Of a stretch of DNA of 64,000 nucleotides, positions 1 to 9,871 are shown piece after piece. Under the pieces are notes generated by a model. It searched no databases. It saw only the letters and a program-made list of their open reading frames with translations, and was not told where the DNA came from. The translations under genes and the position numbers were made by a program. Every line of letters begins with the position of its first letter. Positions within the stretch are counted from its first letter, which is position 1. This stretch comes from Longimicrobiales bacterium (GTDB lineage: Bacteria > Gemmatimonadota > Gemmatimonadetes > Longimicrobiales > Gaopeijiaceae), in NCBI GenBank assembly GCA_028284495.1, contig JANQRP010000007.1, forward strand, positions 156,097 to 220,096, read 5' to 3'.

Positions 1-1720
1 CCAGATCCACGATCCAGTCCGCCGCCCGGATCGTGTCCTCGTCGTGCTCCACCACCAGGACGGTGTTGCCGAGGTCCCGCAGGGATCGGAGCGTCCCCAG
101 CAGGCGGTCGTTGTCCCGCTGGTGGAGGCCGATCGAGGGCTCGTCGAGGATGTAGAGCACGCCCACGAGGCGGCTCCCGATCTGCGTCGCGAGCCGGATC
201 CGCTGGGCCTCGCCCCCCGAGAGCGTGCCGGCGGAGCGTCCCAGCGTGAGGTAGCCCAGGCCCACGTCCGTCAGGAAGCGCAGGCGCTCCCGCACCTCCT
301 TCAGGATCGGACCGGCGATCTCCTCGGGGAGGTCCGGCGCGCCCGGCTCCAGCTCACCGAAGAACGCGCGGGCCTCGGAGATCGGGAGGTCCACGGCGTC
401 GCCGAGGTTCCGCCCGCCGACCGTCACACCGAGCGCCACCGGACGCAGCCGCGAGCCGCCGCACTCGTGACACGGAAGCGTCGACATGTAGTCCTCGAGC
501 TGTTTCCGCACGTTGTCCGACGAGGTCTCCTCGTACCGACGCTCGACCGACGCCACCACGCCCTCCCAGTGGTCCTCGTAGTAGCCGCCCGCCTTCTTGC
601 CACCGGACTTGGCCCCGGACTTGTAGGGAAAGCGGATCTTCATCTGACCGGACCCACCGAGGATCGCGTCGCGCGTCACGTCGTCGAGGTCGGCCCACGG
701 GGTGTCCGGGTCGAACTCGTAGGCCTCGGCGAGCCCCGGAATGACCGAACGCGCCAGATGCCCGCCCGGCGCGCCCCACGGGAGGATCACGCCCTCCATG
801 ATCGTCAGTGATCCGTCACCGAGCAGAAGCTGCGGATTGACCTCCTTCCGCGTGCCGAGTCCGTCGCACACGGGGCAGGCGCCGTAGGGTGAGTTGAAGG
901 AGAATTGCCGTGGCTCGAGCTCGGTCATCGAGGTGCCGCAGTTCGCGCACGCGTACTGCTCGCTGAAGAGGTGCGACGTCGGCTCGGCGTCCCGGTCCTT
1001 CCCGTAGCGCAGGATCTCGAGGGTCCCCTGCCCCGTACGGAGCGCGGTCTCGACGGAGTCCGCGAGTCGCTGCCGATCGTCGGGGGCGACCTTGAGGCGG
1101 TCCACGACCACCGCCACATCGTGATTCTCGTAGCGGTTGAGCGTGGGCGGATCGGTCAGGTCGTAGGTCTCGCCGTTCACGCGGACACGGACGAAGCCGT
1201 CCTTCCGGGCGCGCTCGAAGACCTCGCGGAACTCCCCCTTCCGCCCGCGCACCATCGGCGCGAGGACCTGCAGTCGCGTGCCCTCGTCCCACGCGAGGAT
1301 CCGGTCGACGATCTGGGACGCCGTCTGCCGGAGCACGGGGTCGCCGCACTCGGGACAGTGCGGGATCCCCACCCGTGCCCAGAGCAGCCGCAGGTAGTCG
1401 TACACCTCCGTGACGGTGCCCACCGTCGACCGCGGGTTCTTCGAGACGGTCTTCTGCTCGATCGAGATCGCGGGCGACAGACCCTCGATCGCGTCCACGT
1501 CCGGCTTCTCCATCAGCCCGAGGAACTGCCGGGCGTAGGCCGACAGCGACTCGACGTAACGACGCTGGCCCTCGGCGTAGATCGTGTCGAACGCCAGCGA
1601 ACTCTTCCCCGACCCGGAGAGACCAGTCACCACGGTGAGACGACCCCGTGGGATGCGGACGTCCACGTCCCGGAGATTGTGCTCCCGGGCGCCGCGCACG
1701 ACGAGGTGCTCGGCCTTCAT
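1..1720 (-). CDS. uvrA: UvrABC excision nuclease subunit A, C-terminus cut by window edge
   Basis: UvrA is the damage-sensing ABC-type ATPase of nucleotide excision repair; it loads UvrB onto lesions. About 573 residues are present from the ATG at 1720 and the frame is still open at base 1. The N-terminal Walker A (GLSGSGKSSL, about residues 33-42) is followed by Cys pairs CPEC, CANC and CPVC of the zinc modules, then CHECGGSRL. The first-domain signature LSGGEAQR and Walker B ILDEPSIGLH follow, so nucleotide-binding domain I is complete, including its D-loop and the switch His in VEHDEDT. The second ATPase half lies outside the window. It is the last gene of a long co-directional minus-strand array, 46 nt after htpX. 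The identity is secure. Confidence 0.97.
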   Translation of the reverse strand, partial: MKAEHLVVRGAREHNLRDVDVRIPRGRLTVVTGLSGSGKSSLAFDTIYAEGQRRYVESLSAYARQFLGLMEKPDVDAIEGLSPAISIEQKTVSKNPRSTVGTVTEVYDYLRLLWARVGIPHCPECGDPVLRQTASQIVDRILAWDEGTRLQVLAPMVRGRKGEFREVFERARKDGFVRVRVNGETYDLTDPPTLNRYENHDVAVVVDRLKVAPDDRQRLADSVETALRTGQGTLEILRYGKDRDAEPTSHLFSEQYACANCGTSMTELEPRQFSFNSPYGACPVCDGLGTRKEVNPQLLLGDGSLTIMEGVILPWGAPGGHLARSVIPGLAEAYEFDPDTPWADLDDVTRDAILGGSGQMKIRFPYKSGAKSGGKKAGGYYEDHWEGVVASVERRYEETSSDNVRKQLEDYMSTLPCHECGGSRLRPVALGVTVGGRNLGDAVDLPISEARAFFGELEPGAPDLPEEIAGPILKEVRERLRFLTDVGLGYLTLGRSAGTLSGGEAQRIRLATQIGSRLVGVLYILDEPSIGLHQRDNDRLLGTLRSLRDLGNTVLVVEHDEDTIRAADWIVDL

Positions 1721-1766
1721 GCCGACGCTCCCGGCGCTGCGGAACGGAGGTGCTGTCGGGGATGCG

Positions 1767-2597
1767 TCACCGCGCGAGAAGTCGCTCGATCCGCTCGTCC
1801 ATCGGCGGGTGCGTCGAGAAGAGCTTCGAAACGCCGCCGCGGCCGCTGAAGGGATTGGCGATCGCCAGATGCGCACCCGCCGGATTGACCTCCATGGGGA
1901 TCTGCTTCGCGGTCGAGTCGAGTCGCCGGAGCGCGCTGGCGAGACCCTGCGGCGAGCCGACGATCTCCGCGGCCGTCCGGTCGGCCTGGAACTCGTTCTG
2001 GCGCGAGATGGCCATCTGGACGAGCACGGCGGCGAGCGGCGCGACGATGCTCATGGCGAGGATCGCGATCGGGTTGCGGTCGCCGTCGCGGCCACCCGCG
2101 AAAATCGCACCCCAGCGGGCCACCGTCGCGAGCATGGTGATGGCGCCCGCCATCGTCGCCGCGACCGTCCCGACCAGCATGTGGCGATGCTTGATGTGCG
2201 CGAGCTCGTGCGCCGTGACGCCCTCGAGTTCGTCGCGGTCGAGCGACTGGAGAATGCCCTGCGTGAAGCAGACCACGCCGTGCTCCGGATTGCGGCCGGT
2301 GGCGAAGGCGTTGGGCTGCTGCTTGGGCGCGATCGCGACCGTCGGCATCGGGAGCTGGGCGCGACGCGCGAGGCGCTCGACCATCTCGTAGAGCTCGGGC
2401 GCATCGGACCGCTCGATGACCCGGGCGCCGTACATCTTCAGCACGACGCGGTCGCTGAACCAGTAGGAGCCCACGTTCATGACGAGGGCGATCCCGAAGA
2501 AGATCATCGCGCCGGTGGACCCGCCGAAGTAGCCGCCGGCCGCCACCAGGAGCACGGTGAGCCCCGTCATCAGGGCGAAGACCTTGAACATCTGCAT
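1767..2597 (-). CDS. htpX: HtpX-type membrane M48 zinc metalloprotease
   Basis: HtpX is a membrane-bound metalloprotease that removes misfolded membrane proteins under envelope stress. The 276-residue product begins MQMFKVFALM, with a hydrophobic pair of segments at about 8-28 and 30-46. The zinc motif HELAH is at residues 130-134 and the third ligand is probably the Glu of NEFQADRTAAE. A further hydrophobic pair lies between them. The C-terminus ends in the family's THPPMDERI segment. I chose the ATG at 2597 because AGGTG precedes it by about 6 nt and it matches the family N-terminus; the frame stays open upstream but that extension looks non-coding. It lies between tamB and uvrA on the same strand. 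Confidence 0.95.
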   Translation of the reverse strand: MQMFKVFALMTGLTVLLVAAGGYFGGSTGAMIFFGIALVMNVGSYWFSDRVVLKMYGARVIERSDAPELYEMVERLARRAQLPMPTVAIAPKQQPNAFATGRNPEHGVVCFTQGILQSLDRDELEGVTAHELAHIKHRHMLVGTVAATMAGAITMLATVARWGAIFAGGRDGDRNPIAILAMSIVAPLAAVLVQMAISRQNEFQADRTAAEIVGSPQGLASALRRLDSTAKQIPMEVNPAGAHLAIANPFSGRGGVSKLFSTHPPMDERIERLLAR

Positions 2598-2721
2598 ATC
2601 GACACCTGCGCACGTGCGCCGGGGAGGGGTCATGAGGGCGACCGACGACGAAGCGTCCGCCCTCGGGCATACGCGTGTCGGTCGGGACCCTTCTACACGC
2701 GGCGACCCGGGTGGATCCGGC

Positions 2722-5700
2722 TCAGTAGCCCCACTCCCGCACGAGCGCGAACCCGAAGACGTACGCGGACCCGGCACCCAGTTCGGCGAGCCCCACGCTC
2801 GCGACGCGCAGGAACCGGTCCTCGAAGAAGGCCTCGATGTGGAACTGCTCGGAGGACTGCCACTCGAGGCGAGCGCCGCCCACCGGCTGCGTGCCGAGGT
2901 CGGCCGCGCGGAACACCACCGCGCCGAAGATGTCGCCCCCCGCGAAGTAGCGACCCACCTCGACCTGCGTGGAGCCGAAGGCGGACCCCGACCCGACCCC
3001 CAGGTCCGTGCCTCCGGTGATCGCCAGGTAGTCGATCGCGTCGGTCTGCTGCGCCGCGAGGGCGCCGAGTCGCGAGAATATGGTGCCGGCCGCCAGCGAG
3101 AAGACCGTGTTCCCGACCGTTCCGAGTGCCTGATTGCTCGAGCCCCCGAGGCTCGTGATGATGCCGGAGGACGGCTGGCCCGTGAGGAGGTAGCTGTAGA
3201 TGTCGGACTCCGAGAGCGACTCCTCGTCGGCCGAGAAGGTGACGCTCGGCTGCAGCAGCGTGCCGGCGTAGTTGGCGGTCACCGTCAGGTCGCCGAACTC
3301 CTGACGGCGCACGCGGGTGGACGCGGTGATGTCGAGCTCGGGGTTGATTCCGGCGTTCCCCAGGAATCCGACCGTCCCGCTCTGGACCTGGAAGGTTCGA
3401 CCTGCGGCCGTGTACGTTCCACGCCGTGCGGTCAGCTCTCCGTCGAGCGCGAGGTCGCGGGCCTGCCGGTTGAACACCATGGTCACGTCGCCGACCATCT
3501 CCACGCGGAGATTGTCCCCGCTGAGCCAGGTGTCGGAGTCGATCGAGATGGCGATGTCGGTCCGAAGGCCGTTCATGAAGGGGTTGCCCTCGATCTGCAG
3601 CAGGCGGCGCTCCGTCTCGGTCCCGAGAAGTCCGGACGTGCGCGTGTCGGTGAGATCGACGACCTGCGAGCTCCGCAGGAACTCGTCGATGAACAGGGTG
3701 CCCTCGTCCACCCGGAGCGACCCCTCGACGTCGGGACTCCGGTACGTCTCCGTGAGCTGAACCTCGCCGGAGAAGAGGCCCTCGAGGTCGCGCCGGTCCA
3801 CGCCTCGGAACTCGTCGAACACGAACCGCAGGTCGAAGGTCGGATCGTCGAGGGGCTCGAGCGTGATCGTCCCGTCGACCTGGACCGTCCCCTCCGCGCG
3901 GGCGGTCACGTTCACGTCCAGCACGTTGTCGTCGCCCAGAACGGCCGTCCCCGACACGTCGGTGTGCCGCACGCCGAGCGAGCCGACCGTCCACGCGCCG
4001 CCCTCGAGCGCGAGCGACCCGGACGTCCGCGGCTCCTCGAGCGTGCCGGCGATCTCGAATCGACCGGACACGAGGCCCTCCACGTTCTCGAGATCGCTGA
4101 GCGGCGCCACGGTCGCACGCGCCGGCAGATCGTTCGCGATCACCTCGACCAGCATCTCGCGGTCCGGGAATCGATCGGTGCCCGGCACCAGCGCGAGGTC
4201 GATCGGCACCTCGCCCTCGACATCCAGCACCACGTCACCACCGCGGTCCGCGCGGAGCTCGAGCTCCGCGACGCGGTCCGAGTAGTCGACCCGCCCCGTG
4301 AGCCCGGCTACCTCCAGCCGCCGCCATCGGAGCGAGTCGGCGGTGAGCGACGCCTCCGCCACCGGGTCCGCCGCGGTGCCGCCGATGCTCGCCACGAAGT
4401 CGACACGACCGGCCAGCTCGAGGTCGGGTCGCTGGAGCACCTGGGTGAGTCGGTCCAGATAGAGCCCCTCGACCTCGAGGTCGAAGTCCACGGGGCCGGA
4501 CTGGGGCAGCCTGCCGTCCGCGCGGATCACGACGGGGTCGGCACCGAGGCGACGGAGCTCGAGGTCGTCCACGGTCAACGCGGAGTCGCCCCACGCGACC
4601 GCGGTCGGCCGCTGGAGCTCGTAGGCCAGCGAGTCGAAGCGCGCGGAAACGGCGTCGAGGCGAACCCGCTTCAGGCCGCCCTCGATCGCGTACTCCCCCT
4701 CCGCCGAGTACGCCTCCTCCGCGCCGCGGGCAAGGTCCAGCACGAAGTCCCCGGCTTCCCGCCCGAGCGTTCCCTCGAGGCGCGCCGTGGCGAACGAGCG
4801 GTTGAACACGAGCAGCGAGTCCGCGACCGCGTCCACGTCGACGGCGGCGCCCATTCCCGGAAGCCCACCGCCGCGCGCGGTCAGCGTGAGCGAGTCGACC
4901 CGATGGGGGCCGATCCGGACGTCGCGGGCCACCGCCGACCCGTCCACGTCGAACGCGTCGATCGATCCGGTCAGCGTCGCCTGTCCCGTGACGGCTCCGT
5001 CCCACTCCACCTCCTCGGGGCTCGGGAGCGTGTCGGGGTCGATGCCCGCGGCCTCGAGCGCACGCCGCTCCAGTCCGTCCCGGGGGCGGGCGACCACGCT
5101 GTCCCCGAGGAAGGTCGATCGGAGTCCGAGAAGCGACGCGGTCGAGAAGTCCGCGCGGATCGTGCCCGACCGGAGGGAGTCGGCCAGCGCGAGGGTGCCG
5201 TCCGCGCGCACGTCGAAGCCGCCCAGTCGACCGCGCAGGCTGTCGATCGCCAGCTGCCCCGAGGCGACGCGGGCGCCCACGACCAGCGAATCCACCGGCA
5301 GTCCGGAGACACGCGACGCCTCGAAACGACCCGACATCTCGATGTCGGATTCCGCCAGCGACCCGCCGCCGCCCGCGAGGGAGAAGTCGCCCGTGATGCT
5401 GGTCTGCTCGCCGAGGGCCGTGAAGACGGTGCCCGACAGGCCGCGGGCCGTCCCGGAAACCGCGTAGCTCGACGTCGGGTCTCGCGGGTCGAGGTCGACG
5501 TCCACCGAGAGCTCGCCGACGCCGTCGCCGAGGTCGGCCGAGATCCGGAGCGCGTTCGTGTCGCCGGTCAGGCGCACCGAGCCGGAAACCGCCCCGTCGA
5601 TCGGCAGGTCCCGCGCGACTCCGGCCGAGTCGGCGGGGAGCCGGATGATGTCGAGCGCCAGGGGCGAAAGGTCGGCCGAGAGGTCGAGCCCGAACACGTC

Positions 5701-7338
5701 GCCGCGCTGGCGGACGATGCCGTCGATCAGCACGCGCGACGAGGTGGGCGCGACCGACCCACCCATGTGCCGCGCCTCTCCCGACACGCGCAGCCCGGAC
5801 CCGAGGCTCCCGAACAGTTCGGCGCGCACCGAGCCCGGCCCGTCGATCGGTACCGGGAGCCCGGCCGATCGGCGGAGGGAGGCCCACTCGAAGGGGCCGA
5901 GCACGGCGCTGAACCCGTCGAATCCGATCGCCTCCCCACCGAGGCCCGTGACGGCGCCGACTCCCCGGAACGGCACGGGCTCGCCCAGCGGCGTGGTCCA
6001 CGTGACCTCGGAGTCGAGTTCGAGGCGCGACAGGGCACCCGACGCTGCGACGCGACCTCCGATGCGCCCGTCGGGTTCGATTCCTTCGGGGAGCCACGCC
6101 TGCAGCGACCGCAGCGGGAGTCCCGCCGTGCGGACCTGGACGTCCCGGAGCCGAAGCGAGCCTCCGGACATCGTCACGGTGCCTCCGCCGCGCAGCTCGG
6201 CCCCGTCCCAGAGGAGATCCGCGCCCTCGAGCGTCCACTCGCTCCCTCCGTCGCGGATCCGTCCCTCGAGGTGCGTCGACCCGGTGACCGGGGGTAGCCG
6301 GTCCGACACCCACCCGAGGTCCCGCGTGTCCAGATCCCGCAGGTCGAGATCGAGATCGAGGACGCTGTCGGTCTCCGGATTCAGGGATACGCGAACGGGG
6401 CCTCGCGCGCGCACTTCCGCCATGAGCAGGTCCTCCACGTCGACGCTCACGCCGTCGTTGGCGATTCGGACGTCGGCCGACAATCGGTCCAGGAACAGGG
6501 GTTCGCGCAGCATGTCGAGCCGGGCCGAAGCGCGCGCCACACGGACGTCGGTGGGCGCGCCGGGGCCGCCGATCCGCACACGGGGCACGAGCGCCTCCTC
6601 GATCTCCAGGTCGAGCGCGAGCAGGTCGGCCTCCGGCGGGCCGTCTCCGGGGTCCGAGGCGTCGCTCGCCGCCGCCGGATCCACGCGCACGACCCCGCCC
6701 TCGTCGAGGCGGGTCGGAACGCGGAGTCGGAACGCGACATCGAAGAGCTCCACCCGGTCGAGCGAGAAGCCGGAGAAGACGCTCCTGCCCGGCGCGTCCT
6801 GCTCGTCGCCCACCACAGCCGCGGTATCCGAAGCCGCGACGCCGACGAACCGCTGGAGCGTGGACGGTGTGGCGGGCGAAGTCTGCGAGTACAGGAACCG
6901 TCCGCTCCAGACGCGGACGTCCGTCACGCCGAGCCGGCCGTCGAGAAGCGCGCCGATGCTGTAGGACGCCTCCAGCGAGTCGGCCACGAAGAGGGTATCG
7001 CCCTCGGGCGCGAGGAGCCGGACGTCGAGCAGGCGGGCGCCCCGGAGCAGGCTCGCGGAGCGGATCTCCCCGACCTCGACGGTGCCGGCGACCGCGCCAC
7101 GCACCCGGTCGAGGCCCCACTGCAGTACGACCCGGTTCCCGGCCGCCGTCTCGAGCAGGAAGTACCCGAGGAGAAGGAACCCGACGCCGATGACCGCGAG
7201 CCACTTCAGGGTGGTCCGACCGAGTCGGCGCTCGGACGCCTTCGGATCGCCGCCGGCCTGGATGCCCTCGGCGGGCTCCGCGCCGGGTGCGTCGCCGGCG
7301 GCGGCGTTCACCTCCCCGTCGCGCGGCTCCTCGGCCAT
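2722..7338 (-). CDS. tamB: TamB-like translocation and assembly module protein (AsmA/DUF490 family)
   Basis: The 1538-residue product has a short cytoplasmic N-terminus, one membrane anchor (about residues 44-64, LKWLAVIGVGFLLLGYFLL) and a very long periplasmic part built of repeating beta segments of the AsmA/TamB type. The C-terminal 350 residues fit the conserved DUF490 domain. TamB-like proteins bridge inner and outer membranes and take part in outer-membrane protein assembly or phospholipid transport. Its ATG overlaps the tamA stop by one base (TGATG), so the two form the usual pair and are probably coupled. The length is somewhat above E. coli TamB (about 1260 residues). Strong family call; the exact cargo is not shown by the sequence. 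Confidence 0.9.
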   Translation of the reverse strand: MAEEPRDGEVNAAAGDAPGAEPAEGIQAGGDPKASERRLGRTTLKWLAVIGVGFLLLGYFLLETAAGNRVVLQWGLDRVRGAVAGTVEVGEIRSASLLRGARLLDVRLLAPEGDTLFVADSLEASYSIGALLDGRLGVTDVRVWSGRFLYSQTSPATPSTLQRFVGVAASDTAAVVGDEQDAPGRSVFSGFSLDRVELFDVAFRLRVPTRLDEGGVVRVDPAAASDASDPGDGPPEADLLALDLEIEEALVPRVRIGGPGAPTDVRVARASARLDMLREPLFLDRLSADVRIANDGVSVDVEDLLMAEVRARGPVRVSLNPETDSVLDLDLDLRDLDTRDLGWVSDRLPPVTGSTHLEGRIRDGGSEWTLEGADLLWDGAELRGGGTVTMSGGSLRLRDVQVRTAGLPLRSLQAWLPEGIEPDGRIGGRVAASGALSRLELDSEVTWTTPLGEPVPFRGVGAVTGLGGEAIGFDGFSAVLGPFEWASLRRSAGLPVPIDGPGSVRAELFGSLGSGLRVSGEARHMGGSVAPTSSRVLIDGIVRQRGDVFGLDLSADLSPLALDIIRLPADSAGVARDLPIDGAVSGSVRLTGDTNALRISADLGDGVGELSVDVDLDPRDPTSSYAVSGTARGLSGTVFTALGEQTSITGDFSLAGGGGSLAESDIEMSGRFEASRVSGLPVDSLVVGARVASGQLAIDSLRGRLGGFDVRADGTLALADSLRSGTIRADFSTASLLGLRSTFLGDSVVARPRDGLERRALEAAGIDPDTLPSPEEVEWDGAVTGQATLTGSIDAFDVDGSAVARDVRIGPHRVDSLTLTARGGGLPGMGAAVDVDAVADSLLVFNRSFATARLEGTLGREAGDFVLDLARGAEEAYSAEGEYAIEGGLKRVRLDAVSARFDSLAYELQRPTAVAWGDSALTVDDLELRRLGADPVVIRADGRLPQSGPVDFDLEVEGLYLDRLTQVLQRPDLELAGRVDFVASIGGTAADPVAEASLTADSLRWRRLEVAGLTGRVDYSDRVAELELRADRGGDVVLDVEGEVPIDLALVPGTDRFPDREMLVEVIANDLPARATVAPLSDLENVEGLVSGRFEIAGTLEEPRTSGSLALEGGAWTVGSLGVRHTDVSGTAVLGDDNVLDVNVTARAEGTVQVDGTITLEPLDDPTFDLRFVFDEFRGVDRRDLEGLFSGEVQLTETYRSPDVEGSLRVDEGTLFIDEFLRSSQVVDLTDTRTSGLLGTETERRLLQIEGNPFMNGLRTDIAISIDSDTWLSGDNLRVEMVGDVTMVFNRQARDLALDGELTARRGTYTAAGRTFQVQSGTVGFLGNAGINPELDITASTRVRRQEFGDLTVTANYAGTLLQPSVTFSADEESLSESDIYSYLLTGQPSSGIITSLGGSSNQALGTVGNTVFSLAAGTIFSRLGALAAQQTDAIDYLAITGGTDLGVGSGSAFGSTQVEVGRYFAGGDIFGAVVFRAADLGTQPVGGARLEWQSSEQFHIEAFFEDRFLRVASVGLAELGAGSAYVFGFALVREWGY

Positions 7339-9632
7339 CAGAACGCCTGACCGATCGAGATGTGCAGCTGGAGCCTCCCGAGGAAGCTCGAATCGCCCCC
7401 GAAGGCCACGCGCGGGTCCTGGAACAGCAGGTCGGAGGTACGCACCCAGTCGATGGGCGCCACCACACCGTTGCTGCCGCGGACCTCGATGCGATCGGAG
7501 AGGTCGTCGATACCGGGCTCGAACGGACGCAGCCCGCTCGAGATCACCTGCAGCGACCGCGCCCGGTCGGGGCGGAGCCCGAGGTCCACCCGGATCGGGC
7601 CTACCGGGCTGAAGTACCGGAACCCGACGCCGGGTGCGAAGGAGATCTCGGACAGATCGACCGACTCGTCGGGTCCCCAGACCTGGCCCGCGTCGAGGAA
7701 GGTGACCACCTGAAAGCGATCCCCGTCGAAGGGGATCCGAAGTTCCACGTTCGCCTCCAGCAGGCGATCTCCCCCGGTCGGACGTGCGATGAACCGGTCC
7801 TCGGCCAGATCGCTCGCGTCACAGACCGAGTCGAATACCTGCTGGGGCGTGCAGACCGCGGGAAGTTCGTCGCGCGTCTCGATCAGTCGTTCGGCGCGCA
7901 CGGAGAGGACCTGTGGACCCAGCCGATTCTCGGCGTAGCCCCGGACCGAGCTCGCGCCCCCCGAGTAGAGCCGCTTCTCGGGGTGGATGATCCCGACGCG
8001 GTCCTCCCCCTCGACCAGGCGGAAGAACTCGCCCTCGCTCACGATCCCCCCGGCGGCGCGAAGCGCGAGAATCCCGGTGTTCCCCAGCTCGGCGTACCCG
8101 GCCAGGGCGCCCGTCGCGCGTCGGTAGGCGAAGTCGGACGCGGTGAGGCTCGATGCCGTTTCGAGCCCGATGCTCGCCTGGTAGCCCTCGGTCGGATTCA
8201 GGACCCGGTTCACCCGCTCCAGATTGATGGTCAGGCCCAGAGGAGCGAGCCAGTTCGACGCGCGGAAGAGATCGATGTCGTCCTCGGTGCACGCGCGGAA
8301 GCTCGAGCAGAAGAAGATCTCCGCGGCCTCGAGCCGGGTGATCTGCGGCTCGTAGGAGAGCGTCGCGGTGAGGCCGCGCCCGACGTTCCTCGACAGGGCG
8401 ACGTTCACACCGAGCGCCTCACGAATGAACACGTCCGGGAGGCTCTGACGCTCGATGAACGCGCTCGCGCTGAGCGAGTTGCGGGGCGAAAAGATCCACG
8501 GCTGGACCAGCTCGACCTCGATCTGCCCGTTCAGGTCGGCGAAGTCGCCGGTCCCGGTCTGAGGGCACGCGTTCTGGTTGAACTGCGGCGCCAGGATGTT
8601 CGACAGCCTGGCGCTGACCTCCAGACGCCGCGCGCCTCCGAAGAAGTTCCTGGAGGCCCATCGCGCCTCCACGTTCACGCAGTCGGAGGTACTCCACCCG
8701 ACGGCCGTCCGGACGCGGTGCAGGTCCCCCTCCCCGACCCGGATCCGGATCGGCATGATGGTATCGAGTTCCTGCCCCTCCTGAATCACCGTGGCGGTCC
8801 GGACCAGGCCGAGCGAGAAGAGGTTCCGCTGCCCCTCCTCGAGGTCGCGGAGGCGGTACACGTCCCCCTCCTCGAAGGGCACCATGCGCCGGACGGCGAC
8901 CTCGTCGAGGATGCGATTCCCTTCGACCGCCACCTCGCCGATCCTGACCTCCGGACCGGTGTCGAAGATGAACTCGACGGTCGCGGCGCGGGTCCCCGCG
9001 GGAATGAACTGGTCGATGAGGACCTCGGCCCACGCGTAGCCGTCGTTCCGGAGTCGCGAGATCATGAGGTCCCGCGCCGCGTCGATCTCGAGCGCGTTGG
9101 CGGGGTCGCCCACCCGGACCGGAAGCCCCTGCACCACGGTGCGCCGCCGGTCCGACGAAATCGACTCGAGGCCGACGAACCCCAGCGAGTCGATCAGCGT
9201 CGGTTCCCCCTCGACGATCGAGAACGTCACCGAAACGCCCTCCTCCGACGCGATCAGCGCGGTGTCGGCCTCCGCGCCGCGATAGCCCCGCTCCGCGTAG
9301 AACCGCTCGAGACGGACCGCGTCCCAGCCGAGCTGGCTCGGGATGAGGTACTGGCGGTCGATGAAGGTCTCCCACCCGACCAGACACAGCGGCGTGAAGG
9401 CCCAGAAGCGGCAGCTCGTGTCCCGATTCATGATCGCCCGGGAGAGCGAGTCGTCGGGAAAGACGCGATTGCCCTCGAAGCTCAGGCTCAGCAGCTCGGG
9501 CCGGTTGGACTGCGCAGAGGCCGGCGAGGCGAGGGCGGCACTACCGACGAGCAGGAGAAGGAGCACCGCGAGGGCGGCTGGACTCGCCCGCCACCCGACC
9601 GCGGCACCGGGCAACCGGACGACACGCGTCAC
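7338..9632 (-). CDS. tamA: Omp85-family outer-membrane assembly factor (TamA/BamA type)
   Basis: The 764-residue protein starts at a GTG (9632) with GGGAG about 9 nt upstream. A signal peptide (hydrophobic run near residues 16-31, cleavage after ASPASAQ) is followed by POTRA-like repeats with conserved patterns such as VEGNRILDEVAVRRMV. The C-terminal 400 residues are a predicted 16-strand barrel carrying the Omp85 loop-6 motif VRGY (in GGASSVRGYAEN) and ending in Phe, the usual outer-membrane insertion signal. Adjacency to tamB argues for TamA rather than BamA, but I cannot exclude that it also serves as the general BamA. It overlaps the upstream 80-residue membrane protein by 4 nt. Confidence 0.88.
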   Translation of the reverse strand: MTRVVRLPGAAVGWRASPAALAVLLLLLVGSAALASPASAQSNRPELLSLSFEGNRVFPDDSLSRAIMNRDTSCRFWAFTPLCLVGWETFIDRQYLIPSQLGWDAVRLERFYAERGYRGAEADTALIASEEGVSVTFSIVEGEPTLIDSLGFVGLESISSDRRRTVVQGLPVRVGDPANALEIDAARDLMISRLRNDGYAWAEVLIDQFIPAGTRAATVEFIFDTGPEVRIGEVAVEGNRILDEVAVRRMVPFEEGDVYRLRDLEEGQRNLFSLGLVRTATVIQEGQELDTIMPIRIRVGEGDLHRVRTAVGWSTSDCVNVEARWASRNFFGGARRLEVSARLSNILAPQFNQNACPQTGTGDFADLNGQIEVELVQPWIFSPRNSLSASAFIERQSLPDVFIREALGVNVALSRNVGRGLTATLSYEPQITRLEAAEIFFCSSFRACTEDDIDLFRASNWLAPLGLTINLERVNRVLNPTEGYQASIGLETASSLTASDFAYRRATGALAGYAELGNTGILALRAAGGIVSEGEFFRLVEGEDRVGIIHPEKRLYSGGASSVRGYAENRLGPQVLSVRAERLIETRDELPAVCTPQQVFDSVCDASDLAEDRFIARPTGGDRLLEANVELRIPFDGDRFQVVTFLDAGQVWGPDESVDLSEISFAPGVGFRYFSPVGPIRVDLGLRPDRARSLQVISSGLRPFEPGIDDLSDRIEVRGSNGVVAPIDWVRTSDLLFQDPRVAFGGDSSFLGRLQLHISIGQAF

Positions 9633-9871
9633 GGCGGACCGCTCCCGATCCGTGGCGCGGCTACCGGCGAGGTGACCTCGGCCGCGGGTGATCCGTCCCC
9701 GACCGAGCCCGGGCCGGCGGGTGGCCGGATGGACACCCCGTCCCGTCCCAGCAGCGTGCGAGTCAGCCAGAACGTGACCGCCCCCACCGCCACCCCGACG
9801 CCCACGGCGACGACCGCCGCCCGCGCGTCCTCCTCGGGCGTGGTGTCGCGCGGTCGCCAGTCGGTACTCAC
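9629..9871 (-). CDS. Small single-span membrane protein between phosphoesterase and tamA
   Basis: This 80-residue frame starts at a GTG that overlaps the stop of the phosphoesterase (GTGA) and ends with a 4-nt overlap on the tamA GTG, so it exactly fills the gap between two certain genes. It has a polar, acidic N-terminus (TDWRPRDTTPEEDAR), one Ala/Val/Gly-rich membrane segment at about residues 18-38 and a Pro/Gly/Ser-rich tail of about 40 residues. I recognise no family. The double stop/start overlap is the main argument that it is translated. Its position suggests an envelope accessory role, but that is only inference. Confidence 0.6.
   Translation of the reverse strand: MSTDWRPRDTTPEEDARAAVVAVGVGVAVGAVTFWLTRTLLGRDGVSIRPPAGPGSVGDGSPAAEVTSPVAAPRIGSGPP

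Noticed and set aside
2557..6297. A very long plus-strand open frame antisense to tamB (and a comparable one antisense to the ADOP permease near 25980-28736, minus strand)
   Set aside because: They are Arg/Gly/Asp-rich, lack any recognisable domain, and mirror the high-GC codon pattern of the genuine genes on the other strand; no supporting start context.
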